In this document: piece after piece, positions 1 to 11,600 of the stretch
Position numbering within the stretch: position 1 is the first letter of the stretch
Layout: each line of letters starts with the position of its first letter
NCBI GenBank assembly: GCA_006384855.1
Contig: VCJN01003309.1
Location: forward strand, 186,001 to 250,000
Source: Tetraselmis striata
Taxonomy: Eukaryota; Chlorophyta; Chlorodendrophyceae; Chlorodendrales; Chlorodendraceae
Length of the DNA: 64,000 nt
Reading direction: 5' to 3'
Translations under genes and position numbers: made by a program
Notes under the pieces: generated by a model
The model's input: the letters and a program-made list of their open reading frames with translations, nothing else
Database searches by the model: none
Told to the model about the DNA's origin: nothing

Positions 1-215
1 CACCGTACTGGTACCAATCCTTAGAACCTACCGGGCAGCGCTCCTACGGGTACTCGGCAGGGGACTCGTGTAAGATCCCCGCGTCCCAGCCACGGCCGCG
101 TTGTATCCAAACTTGCCCGCCTGCTACGCGGCGGCATCCAGGGACGTTTATTCCTGGCCGTCGGCGCAGCGTCCCGCAAGAGTGGCGAGTAACGCAAGCA
201 GGAAGGCCGATCGCC

Positions 216-1358
216 ATGCCGGGCGCCCCATGGGGACGCTACCTGCGCGGTTTGTTCTGCGGTGGGGGCTCCACCGCAGTGGAGTCGAAGTCCCCACGGC
301 CGGAACCCGCTTTCGCCCTTGAGGCCCAAGCCGCACCCAGCGTTGCTCCCGCGGCACAGCGGGCGGATCCGCCCCAGCGGGAGGCTCCCGCGGCACAGCC
401 TGTGGATCCGCCCCGGCCGCAAGCTTGCGCGCCAGGCCTCGTGAATGAGGGCGATGTGGGTGCTGCCGACGAGAAACCGGCCAACACTGCACCTGACGAC
501 GAGCCAGCTGCAGCGGCCGCGGCGAGCGCGGGGAAGGATCAGGCGGAAGGGCAGGAGGCGGGTGCGGGGGAGGCGGTGGTCCAGCAAGGGGATGAGTGCC
601 CCATCTGCCTGACGGCGATGGAGGAGCGCGCGTGCTACACCACGCAGTGCGGGCACCGCTTCCACCACTGCTGCATCGCCCACTGGCAGCGCTCCGGCAG
701 CGAGAACGCCGCCACGTGCCCTCTGTGCCGCAGCAGCATCACGATGCAGTCCGTGAAGGAGCTCATCTGGCGCGCCACCACCTTTGAGCTGGCGAGTGAC
801 GAAGACATCCAGGTGATGCAACAACATCTGCTCCTGCTAGGCGTGCAGCAGTGAATGTCCAGGGCGGCGTTGCAGTCGGTCAGGGGGGGGGGGGGGAGGG
901 GAGGGGAGGGACCTCATGCGGAAGGTTGATGCCTGTCCGGCCTGGATGCCGCCCGCCAGGCCAACCTGGACGAGCTCAAGCGCATTGTGGAGGAGGTGGA
1001 CGAGAGGAATCGAAACCTGGCCGGCAAGGAGGTTTACGACCGCGACGGCAACCAGATCGAGTACTTCATAACCGGCCGCATCCGCACACTGTACCAGTCC
1101 CATCAGTCCTTCTACTTCATCGTGTTTGCGCTCAAGGATCGGGTGAGCCCTCGCCTCCCCGTTCTTCCGGCGGTGCCATGTCCCGCGACGTGTGCTGGCA
1201 GGTCCGGGTAGGGGACGCTGACTCTGGCTGGGCGGGTGCTGTGTGCGCAGATCTACGAGGCGAGCGTCGACACGTCCGAGTCGATGGCGTACTACATGCG
1301 CCTGAAGGTCCGCTTGAGCCCCACAATTGAGTTCAAGATTGACTACATCGACCACTGA
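216..1358 (+). CDS. RING-H2 finger protein with unrecognised C-terminal domain, three exons
   Basis: Modelled as exons 216-812, 960-1142 and 1251-1358, giving 295 residues with both junctions in phase 0. Residues 1-120 are Pro/Ala-rich and look disordered. At about 127-170 there is a C3H2C3 RING: CPIC, then QCGH, HCC and CPLC with RING-H2 spacing. By family this is probably a RING-type E3 ubiquitin ligase that binds an E2; substrate and location are unknown. Exons 2-3 hold a hydrophilic helix (DELKRIVEEV) and then an aromatic-rich stretch (ITGRIRTLYQSHQSFYF) ending FKIDYIDH, which I do not recognise. Intron 1 (147 bases) carries a G-tract; intron 2 is 108 bases. Without splicing the first frame stops at 852, but CAG|GTGATG joined to CCAG|GCC keeps the frame open. 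A TGTAA motif lies at 1744-1748. The RING is certain; the fusion to exons 2-3 is inferred from phase. Confidence 0.72.
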
Positions 1359-2876
1359 AGAGGGGCCGAGGGGCGGGCAGGCGCAGTGGGGGCTGGATGG
1401 CAGCGGGGCTGGGCGGGGTCACAGGGCGAGAGTGGGACCAATGCGCCTCTTGGCAGCAGCGCGATGAGTGCACCCGGGGCAGCGACTCAAGCAGGGGGGC
1501 TCGCCCAGAGCAACTCAGCCGGTGTCCAGCGGCGCACCTTTTCAGCGCAGTATCAACGAATATATGAGATGGTTTCTTGTAGGCTTGCGTCCTGTGACGC
1601 AGCTGTAGCACCGGTCAACCTCCGCAGGGTGTGCACACCTCTGCAACAGCCAGTCTTAGTGTGAAGTTTGTACAGTAGTCGTGTGGAGCAATGGAATTGG
1701 GCGCAGAGTGCCGGGCCGGCGTTGGCCTCCCTACTAAACTGAATGTAAGCAATATCAGCCGCGACGCGGCTTCCTGCACCCACAAGACGGGGATGGGGAG
1801 TGTTGTTCCGCTGCCCACCGCACTATCGCGCAACCAAATGTACGCTGGACCCTGGGCTGACTGCGGCGCATCACGGCCTCCAACAGAAAGCCAGCTTCAG
1901 ACCGCTGCCAATATCCAACAGCCCATCAGGGCACCTGTAGCAAGACACTTCTGACAGGGGATAGCCACTGGATAGGTAATCACGGTGCCAGGCGGCGATG
2001 GAAAGGATGTCGTCGACGGTGAAAAGGAACTCGTTCAAGGGACCGCCCGCGCCCCAATCTGCAGCGCCCTGCAACAGGTGGTTACTGGGCAGCATACGAC
2101 CTGGCTAGTAGTGGCATATATAGCGATAGGGATTTATTGCTTGAGACCAGGCTCAGCGGCCAGTAGAGTGTTCACGGCTGTCAGGGCTACCAATGCACAG
2201 CGCGTGTGCCGGATGCCTGCGGCAGCCACCGACCAATACTGCGGATGCGGCACAGCGCCGCAAAAGGGACACCAGCTGCGTAGACTTGCGGGACTATACG
2301 TGAGCAATACAGGCACCTGCTACTGCAATGACATGCTGCTGATGTGATGACCAAGGGGGGGGGGGGGGGGGGGGGGGGTTACTGTCTTCCTAAACCCCCC
2401 CAAACCCCCGGTATTTACTACCGGTGCCGACACAATCATACGAATACTGCCAATAAAAAACTTGCCTGCTGTTGCCCGTCCTGTCTACTTGGGGGCGAAA
2501 AAAAAAAACTCCCCTACAGGTACTTGCCAGAGGATGTAGACAAACCTATAGCGAATACTCTTATAGATTGCAGGCACGCCCAGTTGGGTCTTATAATACG
2601 GATTTTTTTAGGTGCGTCGCCGCCCATAGCGCGGAAGTGGTGTGGCCTTTACACGTTGCATGCTGTTGTTAGAGGGCGCCCTGTGCGGCCCCAGGCGCCC
2701 CGTATCGCTAATAGTGCTGCGGGCGCCTGGCCGACCAAGGGGATTAGGGGATGTGGCGCATACCGCCGATGTTATCCCAGCCCTTGCTCTACTACTCCTC
2801 TACCATACATTATTTTTAAGAATGAATATCCGCCCGTGCACCAATTCAAGTGCCCCCTGCCCCCCCTAAGGGCACC
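1359..2876. other. intergenic region with no firm gene
   Basis: No gene can be built here. A minus-strand open stretch at 2095-1871 encodes protein-like sequence (LNEFLFTVDDILSIAAWHRD) and another lies at 2316-2134. They might be exons of one gene, but I found no convincing splice pair joining them. A 24-base G-run lies at 2355-2378, and TTACA at 2649-2653 is TGTAA on the minus strand, a likely polyadenylation motif for the transporter gene upstream. Confidence 0.4.
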
Positions 2877-4421
2877 TCACGCGCGCAGGTCGCCCCTATT
2901 ACCCCTCTCCTGGTCCATTTCCCCGGCGGCCTGGGACATGCTGCGCTTGGGGTGCCCCTTCCTGTCCTCCTCGTTCAGCTCGTGGTCCACGATGGCCCGC
3001 AGGTCGTCGCATGACACCTTGACCGCCAGGCTCTTCACGGCCGACTGGAGCTTCTCCTTGCGATTGTTTATTTTGTAGTAGAGCGCGGCGAAGATCACCG
3101 CCGTGGATACCCTGGCACACAGCCAATGGAGTAGGTGAGAGCGGGAGCCAGCTAGTTTGGCACACCGATGGGGGGTGTAAAGCATCCTTGGGGCGGTGGT
3201 GGTAGCGAAGGAGGGAAGGGGGGGGGGGGGGGGGGGGGCTGCGCACCACTGGCCGTGAGAGAGGGGGTGCAGGAAGACGGCACATGAGACGAGAATGGAC
3301 AGAAACTGGCGCGTGGTCATGACGGTGGCAAAGGTGAGCGCGCCGTGCTTCTTGATGGTGTAGCTGATGAATAGCTGAGCGGTGGCGGCGCTCACGCTGA
3401 GCCCCGCGATGTCCCAGATGCAGGCGGGGTACTGCCGGACAAAGGCCAGTGCGGCGCCCAACTGCCCGCTGCTGACGGCGGCGGAGGCGCTGATGGCGGT
3501 CGAGACGATGCAGCAGAAGATGATCTGATTGTAGATGGACATGTCGCGGTGGCCGCGGAAGAGGCGCTCCTGCAGCGTGGACGTCACGCCGTCAAACGTG
3601 AGGTACGTGGTCATGAGGAGGCCGCCGTACAAGTACTCTACGCCCTCCATCGCGTGGCTCGTGAGCGCGCGGCTCTTGATGTCGCCGGTGAGCACAAACA
3701 TGGTGCAGCCGAGCGTGATGATGGTGGCGATGATGTACTCCACGTGGCTGTAGCGCTTGCGGTTCATGAAGGTGCCCCACACCATGACGGGAATCATCTT
3801 GGCGCACTTGCCGAGCGTGGCAACAGGGAAGCTGACGTACTTGAGCGCGTCGTACTGGCACGTGGTGGCCAGCACGTTGGCCACGGATATGGAGCCGTAC
3901 GAGTAAAGCGGCGCCAGCGGCCGGATGGGCTGCCTCTCCACTAAGCTCAGCACGCATGCCAGCAGCAGCGTGCACAGCCGGTTGAGCAGCACAAGCACCA
4001 CGGAGGACCGGTACAGCGCGCCGCCCGGCGCGTACACCGTCGTCATGATGCGTTCCTGGAGCACGCCGTACACCATCAGGCTGACCACGATGCCAGAGGT
4101 GCACCAGATGGGGTGCATCTCTATGTCCGAGCCGCCCGGGTGCGTCAGCCGCCAACCGAAGAGCATACCGCAGCAGTTGTGCGCCGCGCCCGCCGCAAGC
4201 GAGCTGCCCGGACCGCACAGCTTGCCCTCGCGGCTGGGGCTAAACATCACGTCCGGCGCGCGGTCCATCGCGCTCATCGCGCGCTCGAGGTCTCGTCTCG
4301 GGCTCCTGCCGTTGTCGGAGCTGCACGCCTCGCCGTCGCCACCGTCCGCCACCCCCATTGAAGGCTTCGCCCCCGCGGTGGCGCTGTATCGCCGCCCGTT
4401 TGGACTTAAAGGCGAGGCCAT
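2877..4421 (-). CDS. PAPS/nucleotide-sugar transporter of the SLC35B (UAA) family
   Basis: Modelled as 4421-3247 joined to 3111-2877, 469 residues. After a roughly 100-residue polar N-terminus come about ten hydrophobic segments. The signature GVLQERIMTTVY and the stretches QYDALKYVSFPVATLGK and TSTLQERLF match the SLC35B2/PAPST1 branch, antiporters that bring 3'-phosphoadenosine 5'-phosphosulfate into the Golgi for sulfation. Substrate assignment from motifs alone is not certain; other UAA-family substrates are possible. The intron (3246-3112) reads through in frame as a proline-rich insert, but removing it (TG|GTGCGC to CCAG|G) gives GQWVSTAVIFAALYYK, the usual last transmembrane segment. 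The intron has a 21-base C-tract on the sense strand starting 8 bases after the donor. The charged C-terminus (REKLQSAVKSLAVK, then NEEDRKGHPKR) is cytosolic by family topology. Confidence 0.88.
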   Translation of the reverse strand: MASPLSPNGRRYSATAGAKPSMGVADGGDGEACSSDNGRSPRRDLERAMSAMDRAPDVMFSPSREGKLCGPGSSLAAGAAHNCCGMLFGWRLTHPGGSDIEMHPIWCTSGIVVSLMVYGVLQERIMTTVYAPGGALYRSSVVLVLLNRLCTLLLACVLSLVERQPIRPLAPLYSYGSISVANVLATTCQYDALKYVSFPVATLGKCAKMIPVMVWGTFMNRKRYSHVEYIIATIITLGCTMFVLTGDIKSRALTSHAMEGVEYLYGGLLMTTYLTFDGVTSTLQERLFRGHRDMSIYNQIIFCCIVSTAISASAAVSSGQLGAALAFVRQYPACIWDIAGLSVSAATAQLFISYTIKKHGALTFATVMTTRQFLSILVSCAVFLHPLSHGQWCAAPPPPPPLPSFATTTAPRMLYTPHRCAKLAGSRSHLLHWLCARVSTAVIFAALYYKINNRKEKLQSAVKSLAVKVSCDDLRAIVDHELNEEDRKGHPKRSMSQAAGEMDQERGNRGDLRA

Positions 4422-5192
4422 CCGCGCCAGGGCAGCAGCGGCGGCAGCGCCCCGAAGTTGGCGCCGGCGCAGACAACTGCCGACTGCCTTGCGGCGAAAT
4501 GTGAACGTGAGAGGGTTCCCTTGTGATTCCTTGCTGTATCCGTGATATCCGTGTTTTCGCCTGGAACAAACCCTGGACGCGTACCGACGCCGACTCAGCC
4601 GCGAGAGCGGCCGCGAAGCTGCGCAGCTTTAAACCGCGCGCTCCCACGGAGAGCGCAACCGAGCGGGCAGAGCCACCGCCCACGGTCCAGACGGCTGGCA
4701 GGCAAAGTGTGCTGACGGCTGTAATGCTCGCGCGCACGCCAAATATTGGCGCAGGCGCGCGGGGGGGGGGGGGGGGGGGGGGGGGGGACAGCTGCGTTCG
4801 TGTTGTCGATTTTGATCCCGTCCTGCCGGGCGCGTTGAGTACCTCGGTCGGTTCCTCGGTCGCCCGCTCCCACCAATCGGAGCGGCAGGTTGTAGATGCA
4901 AGGCCGCGCAGTCTGTGACCCTGATTTGTCTCTGACCCCCCCCCCCCCTTCTCTATCTAACGGTGCTACAGACTCGCGTGCTACGCAAAGAGAGGCAGCA
5001 GGGCGCGGGGCGGTGAGTGCACCCGGTCAGGCGCCCGGGGCGGGGACGAGTGCGTTGGGCCTGGCGCATCAGTACCTGTAGTGGTAGAGGCAGTGGGCGG
5101 CTACTGGTCGCTGCGGATGACCGCGATGACTAACGTACAGAGTAGTACCACTATTATATGATGTGTAATTCTGCTGGTAGTACAAATAGTTA

Positions 5193-5265
5193 CATGAGCT
5201 ACAGCTGCAAAAGGCGAGATCAGGAAACCACCCGGATAGGCAATAGGAAACATCTGCTGGTAAAT
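5193..5265 (-). mobile_element. 3' terminal scrap of the R2-like LINE
   Basis: The string CAGCTGCAAAAGGCGAGATC followed by AGGAAACCACCCGG is the reverse complement of the 3' end of the R2-like element (12360-12421) and matches the copies at 12646 and 63351. Only about 70 bases remain, as expected for severe 5' truncation. Confidence 0.55.
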
Positions 5266-6904
5266 CATCATATACATACTGATGCAGGGATACCCTGTAG
5301 CGACTACATCATGCTCGCGTACCACTCCGTATTGGTTTTATCGGTGCAGGATTTATTGTAGTGGCAATTTTGTAATTCACACCAGTGGAGTTAAACTTTA
5401 ACAGCATTGGTAATTAGTGACTAATAAGGCGGAAGACGATGATTTATAATATATATCGCTTCGTAGCAGGGCGGCTTGTACGGGTACTGATACTGGTAAC
5501 CGGCTGCTTTGCTAGAATGTTTCTGCTGGAGCCTTTTTTGCTGTGATTTTCAATCCTTAAATATTCCCACCACCAGAAGTTTATATTGGATTGTAAAGAA
5601 TGACCACTACACTCATTCATACTAAAAGCGCGCTCGCATGGCGCCAGACTACCTGTTGGCGTCGGGGCAAACAGTGAGTCATGTAGTACTGTGCGGTTCC
5701 AATGTATTTATATGAACTGCTTTCTAATCTCTTTCTCTTCCCCCCTTTTCTAGGATAATTTCACTCAGGCACCTCAAACAGAATATTAAAAATGATACAT
5801 AATACGACCTCATTTTGCCATAAAATCCCTTGAAAATATGGGTGACAATTGAACTGCATGCGAGGCAACATAACATACCGATGATGCAGAGGTATGACTA
5901 CAAACACAAGCCCCGCTACTCTGCTGCTCGGGATAGAGACTCTGCGGCTGGACGAATCAAATATTAAACAATACCAATCGTCCAAATCTGTGGACATTGA
6001 AGTTTCCTAGATGATGCACGTAGCAGCTGTCGCTTTTGTGACCAAAGTCGGCAGCTGCGTGACCATTTCGCATGTCACACGCAGCCGCACACAAAGTTCT
6101 ACTGAGGCAGGATGGGTTAGCCCTGGCAATAGTTGAGCATCCCAGCCAAAGCTGTAACTCGGTGCGGAAAAATACACAAATGAAGATTGGGTGGCTGCCA
6201 ATGAACAAAAATTTCTCCTGCATGAAACGATTGCCAATGTGCAGCAAACCATAACATGTATCATGCGGGGAGATAGCAATTGCACTCATGTAGTCTCACG
6301 ACAGTACTGCGCCACGTCAATGTAAAGTCATACGAAGGTTTGCTCCATTTATGCCCGCCCTGACAGCCTGCCACAAGGCTTGCCACACTGAGGCACAGCA
6401 AGGCCCACTGTAGACCTGTATTGGCAGTCCAGCAAAGCAACAATACAAATTTTCATTTCAGATGAGCGGTGCTACGCCCGCAAGGTGTGCCATGTCGTAG
6501 ATTGGCAGCAGATTCTTCGATTACTTGTTATGTGAAATTGCGCCATTTTCTGATGCACACCGTAGATAAACTCATCGCTATGCGATGATAACTGAACACC
6601 TAATACTTGATATCATGCGCACTTTGAAGTAGCACTTGGGGCTTCGTCTGCCTCAGCGCCTCAGTGTAATGCCCTGATGCCACCACTTCAACAGCAGCAC
6701 TGTCTGTGAGACAAAGGCTGGTTGCATGCGGACACTGTGGGACTTTGTTGACGCTTCATCCTGAGTCCGGCTGGCCTGAATGAGCGACTCACTTTGCGCG
6801 GCCGCTCGTAATCATGTGTAACCTCCCAGCGAAGATCTACACTGTGCCGTACAGCACGGAATGCCGCACTTGGTATGCACCTCACCCGACTTTCCTCAGC
6901 CCTG

Positions 6905-7346
6905 TTATTGCTTCAGCGGTTCTGCCATGCCGGCGCTTTCCCGTGTAGGCTGATGAAGCCGCGAAAAGCGGCCAGTCGCGCTCCCAATTGCCCAGGCTTG
7001 AGGCTTGGGCCGCACCCGTCAGCGTTGACCAGGCACGTAGGGGCGCGCAGCAAGGCGGCAGCAAGATTGTCGGAGCGGGTGAGGTAATTTGAGTACCGGA
7101 TCGCACCCGTACTTGGGAGAATGTCGCTCTCTCCTGCTGCAGACGACTGTGCTATCGGATGACACTTCTGCCCGAATTCACACGCCCGAAGACCCGTAGA
7201 TGCGCCTTCCGGAAGCGGCCTACCCCCCGAAGCGGGGCCCTACTGCTTGAGCTGCGCGTGCCTGACTGTGGCGCAGGGCAGGTCCGCACGCAGAGCGCTA
7301 TTATGCCGAATATGAGCAGCAGTCCCGCCAGCGCGCCGCCCTCCAT
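6905..7346 (-). CDS. possible small single-pass membrane protein, tentative
   Basis: The minus strand from 7346 starts MEGGALAGLLLIFGIIALCV, a good signal-anchor or single transmembrane helix, followed by a Ser/Arg-rich tail and a possible donor at 7223 (GTAGGC). Downstream, a frame from about 7133 to 6905 reads ESDILPSTGAIRYSNYL, then CLVNADGCGPSLKPGQL, and ends AEPLKQ. The two could be exons of one gene, but the acceptor is weak and the phase is not clean, so the model is a guess. No family is recognised. Confidence 0.22.
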
Positions 7347-8628
7347 GCTGCGGACGAAGGCGCCTGTGCGGGCTTGCGGCGCGCTGCTGATATGTTGCCC
7401 ACCTGGGCCACGCCCGTCAGAGTGCTGTGTCCTGCGGCGGCGTCCGCTCCGCAGGCTGCCCTACGATGGAAACTCTGACGATTAGAAGAGACTTGCTTGC
7501 TGCCTTGCTCTCGCGCCCTCGGTACCAGGCCGCTGTACGAACCGTTGCACGGATTTTACCGCGGTGTCTAGCGTGGGGGTACAAACTACGCAGGGTTGCG
7601 GGCTGTTTTGCGCCTGGCGTGTCTTCAGGGAAAATATATAAGATTAACCCAGGACTTCCACCACAGCACAGGCGTAGAGTCAAGTTTGATGCCGGCGTCC
7701 CGGTGTGACGCGAGGCGTCTTGCGGAACGGCCGCGATCCGTTGATTGTACTGCGTCGTCTACTCGCACGGCGACGATTCGGTTCGTCTCTTTATATAGAC
7801 GATAGCGACTAATATATATGTCTATTAATGGTCGGATTGCCGGAGCAGTGCGACGATTGGCGCAATCACGCGAACTTCAAATGCGCTACCGCTGTACTAT
7901 ACGTCTTAGAGCCTAATATATATAGAGCCTCCCCCGACCCCCAGCCTCTGGCTGTGGCGTGGCCGGTGGGGGTTCAGCACCGTGGGGCGTCCTCTGGCCC
8001 CTCCAGGCCCCTCTGCTAGGGGGTCTCCCGTGGGGGTCGCGGTCCCGGCGGGGGCGGCGGTGGTGGTGGGCGCGATGGCGCGGGTGCAGTCGTCGACGCC
8101 CGGCGGGGGCGTGGACTGGCAATTCCGGTGTTGCGATGGCGGCTGCGGACGCACCTACCGGCGGCCAGCCCCCTTGTGCACGCACGTGAACCACGGGATG
8201 GAGTCCGACGACCCGGAGGTAGCTGCCATGCACCTCGCCTACGCTACGACTTTCGACCCTTATGTGTATCTGCGGTGCGTCCCACGAGACGGCTGCCCGC
8301 GCTCGGGCCACCACGTGTTCCATGGCGCGCACGCATGCGGCGGCCCGTGCCGCCACCTGCCAGTTCTGCAGCCCCCCTCCTCCCACGGCTCCGCCCCCCG
8401 GTGTGGCTCTCCCGGCGTCGGCAGCTGGCGTGCGGGCGCTGCAGCGCCAGCACGCGCCGGCTCCTGCCTCAGCCGCTCATGATGCCGCTCTCGCGGCCAC
8501 CGCTCGGTGGTGCGCTACCAGCGATGTCTACCGCAAGATGCCCCGTACGCCGCTGCGGGGCACGGCTGTCGGCGTATGTCCCGCAGCTCGGCCTGTCCTC
8601 TTCCCCCTGCTAGACCGTACGCTGGCCT

Positions 8629-11600
8629 ATGCTGACCGCTTCCCTCTTACCGAGCGACGACCGGTCGTACGGGGCCGAAGGCGCTGGCTGCGTATTTGCG
8701 GGGCTACTACTGCGACCCTACCCATCCAGCAGCCCCGCAGTTGTGCGGAAATTGGCGGAGCGGCGAGTGCGGCTGTGGGAGGCAGGGGATGTTGTGCGCG
8801 CCGGCTTCTCGGTGTGCGGGATGCAGCAACTGTGGCGCGAATCGCGGGATGGCAGCGAGTTACATAATTACCAGATGGAGGCGGGTGAGCTGCCGACGAC
8901 CACATCTCGGAGTGCCCGCCGACGGAAGCGCCGGCGATCTGCGAGGGCGCGGGCGGCTGCTGCTGAGGCTGCGGAAGGGGGCGCTGATGCTGCGGCTGAT
9001 GGGGTGCCGCCGGCGGTGGTGGATGCTCACCGCCAAGCGGCGAAACTCACCGCTGTGCAGGAGCTGCGCCGCGCTCGCCAGGCGCTGGACACTGCTGACC
9101 TCGGCATGGTGTCTGACGCCGCTGCGGCGCTCCCTGCCCTCGATGCCCTCCATCCGCCTCCTGCTGCCACCAGCCCGGAGTACTCTCCCCCCGAAGAACC
9201 GCCGGACCTGCAACGGGCGCCGCCGTCGTGGGGCGACAATGCGGATGAGGTTATGCGGTGGGGGGAGGACCAGCGGCGGGTTCTGCGTCGTGCACCCCGC
9301 CTTTCCGCAGGGCATGTGGACTGGTGGCGTTGGGAGCACATCAGGGACCTAGACGTACCTTCATGGCGCCTGTGGGTGAACCGCTGCCTGGCGGGGCGGT
9401 GCCACTCGCGCACTGCGGCTTTCTTGGCGAGTGGCTCCGTCTTTGCGCTCCACAAGGACGACCCCGCCGCGCGCGAGGAGCGGGAAAAGAGCGGCGAGCC
9501 GCTGCGAGTACGCCCGCTCGGCGTCGGCTCCGTGCTGGTGCGCCTGGCCTCCGCCCACGCTCTGGGGCAAGTGGGTGCGGATGCGCGGGAGGTCATGGGC
9601 CCGGTGCAACGCAGCTTTCAGTCGGGAGCTGGCTGTGAGACGGCGTATATGAGCATGCGGGTGGCGCTGCAACTTTTCGGCGGGCGTGGTACTGGTGGGA
9701 AAGGACTACTACTCCTGGATATCCGGAATGCCTTCAATGAGGTATCCCGGGGTGCGATACTTTACGGCTTGCTTCAGCACCCGCGGCTACATGGCCTGAT
9801 TCCTTTTTTCCAGATGTTGTACGATCGCCCTAGCGACCTGTACTACTACGCGACGGATGATCCCGGTACTTTGCGCGCCACCCTACAGTCTCGTACGGGT
9901 GTACGCCAGGGTGATGTCCTGGCCCCGCTATACTTCTGCCTCGCTATCGCGGGCCCAGTGCAAGCGGCTGTGGCTCGTACCGCCGCTGATACTTTTTGCC
10001 AGAGTTTTGCGGATGATTGCGGCGCGGCCACTGCCGCGGCCCACGTTCCGCGCGTTTTCGACGAGTACTGCACGGAGCTTTCCAAAGTCGGACTGGTGGT
10101 ACAGGACAGTAAGACGCGGTACGTTCGTCACCCCGGCGACAGCGAGTCCGAGTTGCGGACAGTACGGGAGAAGTTGGCCCCGGGAGGATTTCGGACCCCG
10201 GCCGATGATCCTGTCCAGGATGGCGCCGTGTACATGGGTGCTCCTATTAGCCATTACCCCGAGTGGATGACCGGCGCGTTTGGGCGGCGCCGGGAGGCCC
10301 ACGCCACACTGTTGGAGTGCATCGCCTCCTTTGGCACGTCGGGATACGGCTGCCACCATGGGGCCATGCGGTTGCTGGTCGTATGCGCGGTGCGGCAGAC
10401 TGGCTTCCTCAACCGCATGATGCCGCCGTCGGAGCTGGACCCTTTTTTGGAGGCCGTGGACGCCGCCAACATTTCGGCTGCGTTTTCGCTGCTTGGCATG
10501 GACGCTTGCGACCAGTCTACACCGCGTATGGAGGCTGCAATCGTTCAGATGAGTATGCCCGCGGATTTTGGCGGTCTGAATCTGGCCTTGCTGCAGTCCG
10601 AGGCCCCTGCGGCGATTTATTCCGCGCAATCGGTTGTCCTGCCAAAGTTGGTACGGGAGTACGGGCCCGCCCTTGGCCCCTTATACGAGGCGGTCCGCGC
10701 CGAGGTGTCGTCCGTGGCTACGAGTGCTTTGCCATGGGCGCGTGAGACGCGCCGCGTGTACGAGATTGTACGGGCCCTAACCACGTTACCGCAAGAAGAT
10801 GTGCGGCGCGCACGCGCGGCGTATGGGCACGCCCACGAGATCTTCGAGTTACTTACGGTCAGTAGTGCTACGACCACCGCGTCAGTAGTGCTACGATCAG
10901 TAGTGCTACGACCAGTGCTACGATCACCGCGATGTAGCGCGCTACATCGGATCCAGCAGCTGGTACTACGACCCGTACGGGCACGTACGAGCACTAGCAG
11001 AGGATTGCGCGTCACCACATCTCCTTTTACGGCCACTCCTCTTGGAGTTGGTATTGGTGAGGCCGCCTCTGCTGCCCAGCAATTGCTTCCTATCGGTGGT
11101 ACGAGTACTGCCAATACCGTTACTACATGCGCTTTTGTAGCTCCGAAGATACCGTCGCCGGGCGAATTAGTGGCACACCCTCCGTCAGCAGCCACTGTTT
11201 CCCTCCCAGAATCGCTGCCAGGTTCTACTGCTCCGCCCTCGGGTACGGGTTCGGGTGCGACCTCCGATGATCAACCCACGACCATGGTTGTCCAACGCCA
11301 CCTCAGCCGTGCGATTCGCTTGCGTGACTTCGTGGCCCTCGATCTCAGCTTCCAACGTACTGGTGCAGCGGCCTCGCGACTTGATACCCTGCGCATGTAC
11401 AGCGCGTGCGGGCTGGGCTCCCTATCGCTTTTCCAGTCGGATCACGAGTCCGCCCGCAAGATTCCCCATGCTGCTTATGCGGCCGCCGCTGCGCGGGTAC
11501 TGGGCCTTTGCCCGCGCGGAGGTTCCGCGCTTGTCACTTGCCCTGGCCCAACGTGTGGTATTGATCCCTTATGGCTTCGCTCTACGGATGGCTCGAACCG

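Larger units (their letters stand above)
4422..7949. other. gene-poor region upstream of the transporter
   Basis: 4422-5100 is the GC-rich 5' flank of the transporter gene, with a 27-base G-run at 4761-4787 and a short C-run near 4937. From 5100 to 6870 base composition drops and no open frame looks coding. A 14-base motif (GTAATTCACACCAG) at 5371-5384 recurs at 16.9 and 48.4-48.5 kb. A short minus-strand fragment of the R2-like element lies at 5193-5265, and a possible small gene at 6905-7346. The segment 7346-7949 shows nothing I can assign. Confidence 0.4.

Noticed and set aside
21-827. Long minus-strand ORF opposite the RING gene (268 codons)
   Set aside because: Arg/Leu/His-rich translation typical of the antisense of a GC-rich gene; the + strand has a real RING motif.
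3549-3944. Plus-strand ORF opposite the PAPS-type transporter
   Set aside because: Antisense shadow rich in Ala/His/Arg.
10857-10935. Intron inside the R2-like ORF
   Set aside because: The segment is in frame, has tandem-repeat structure and lacks splice-site-like edges.
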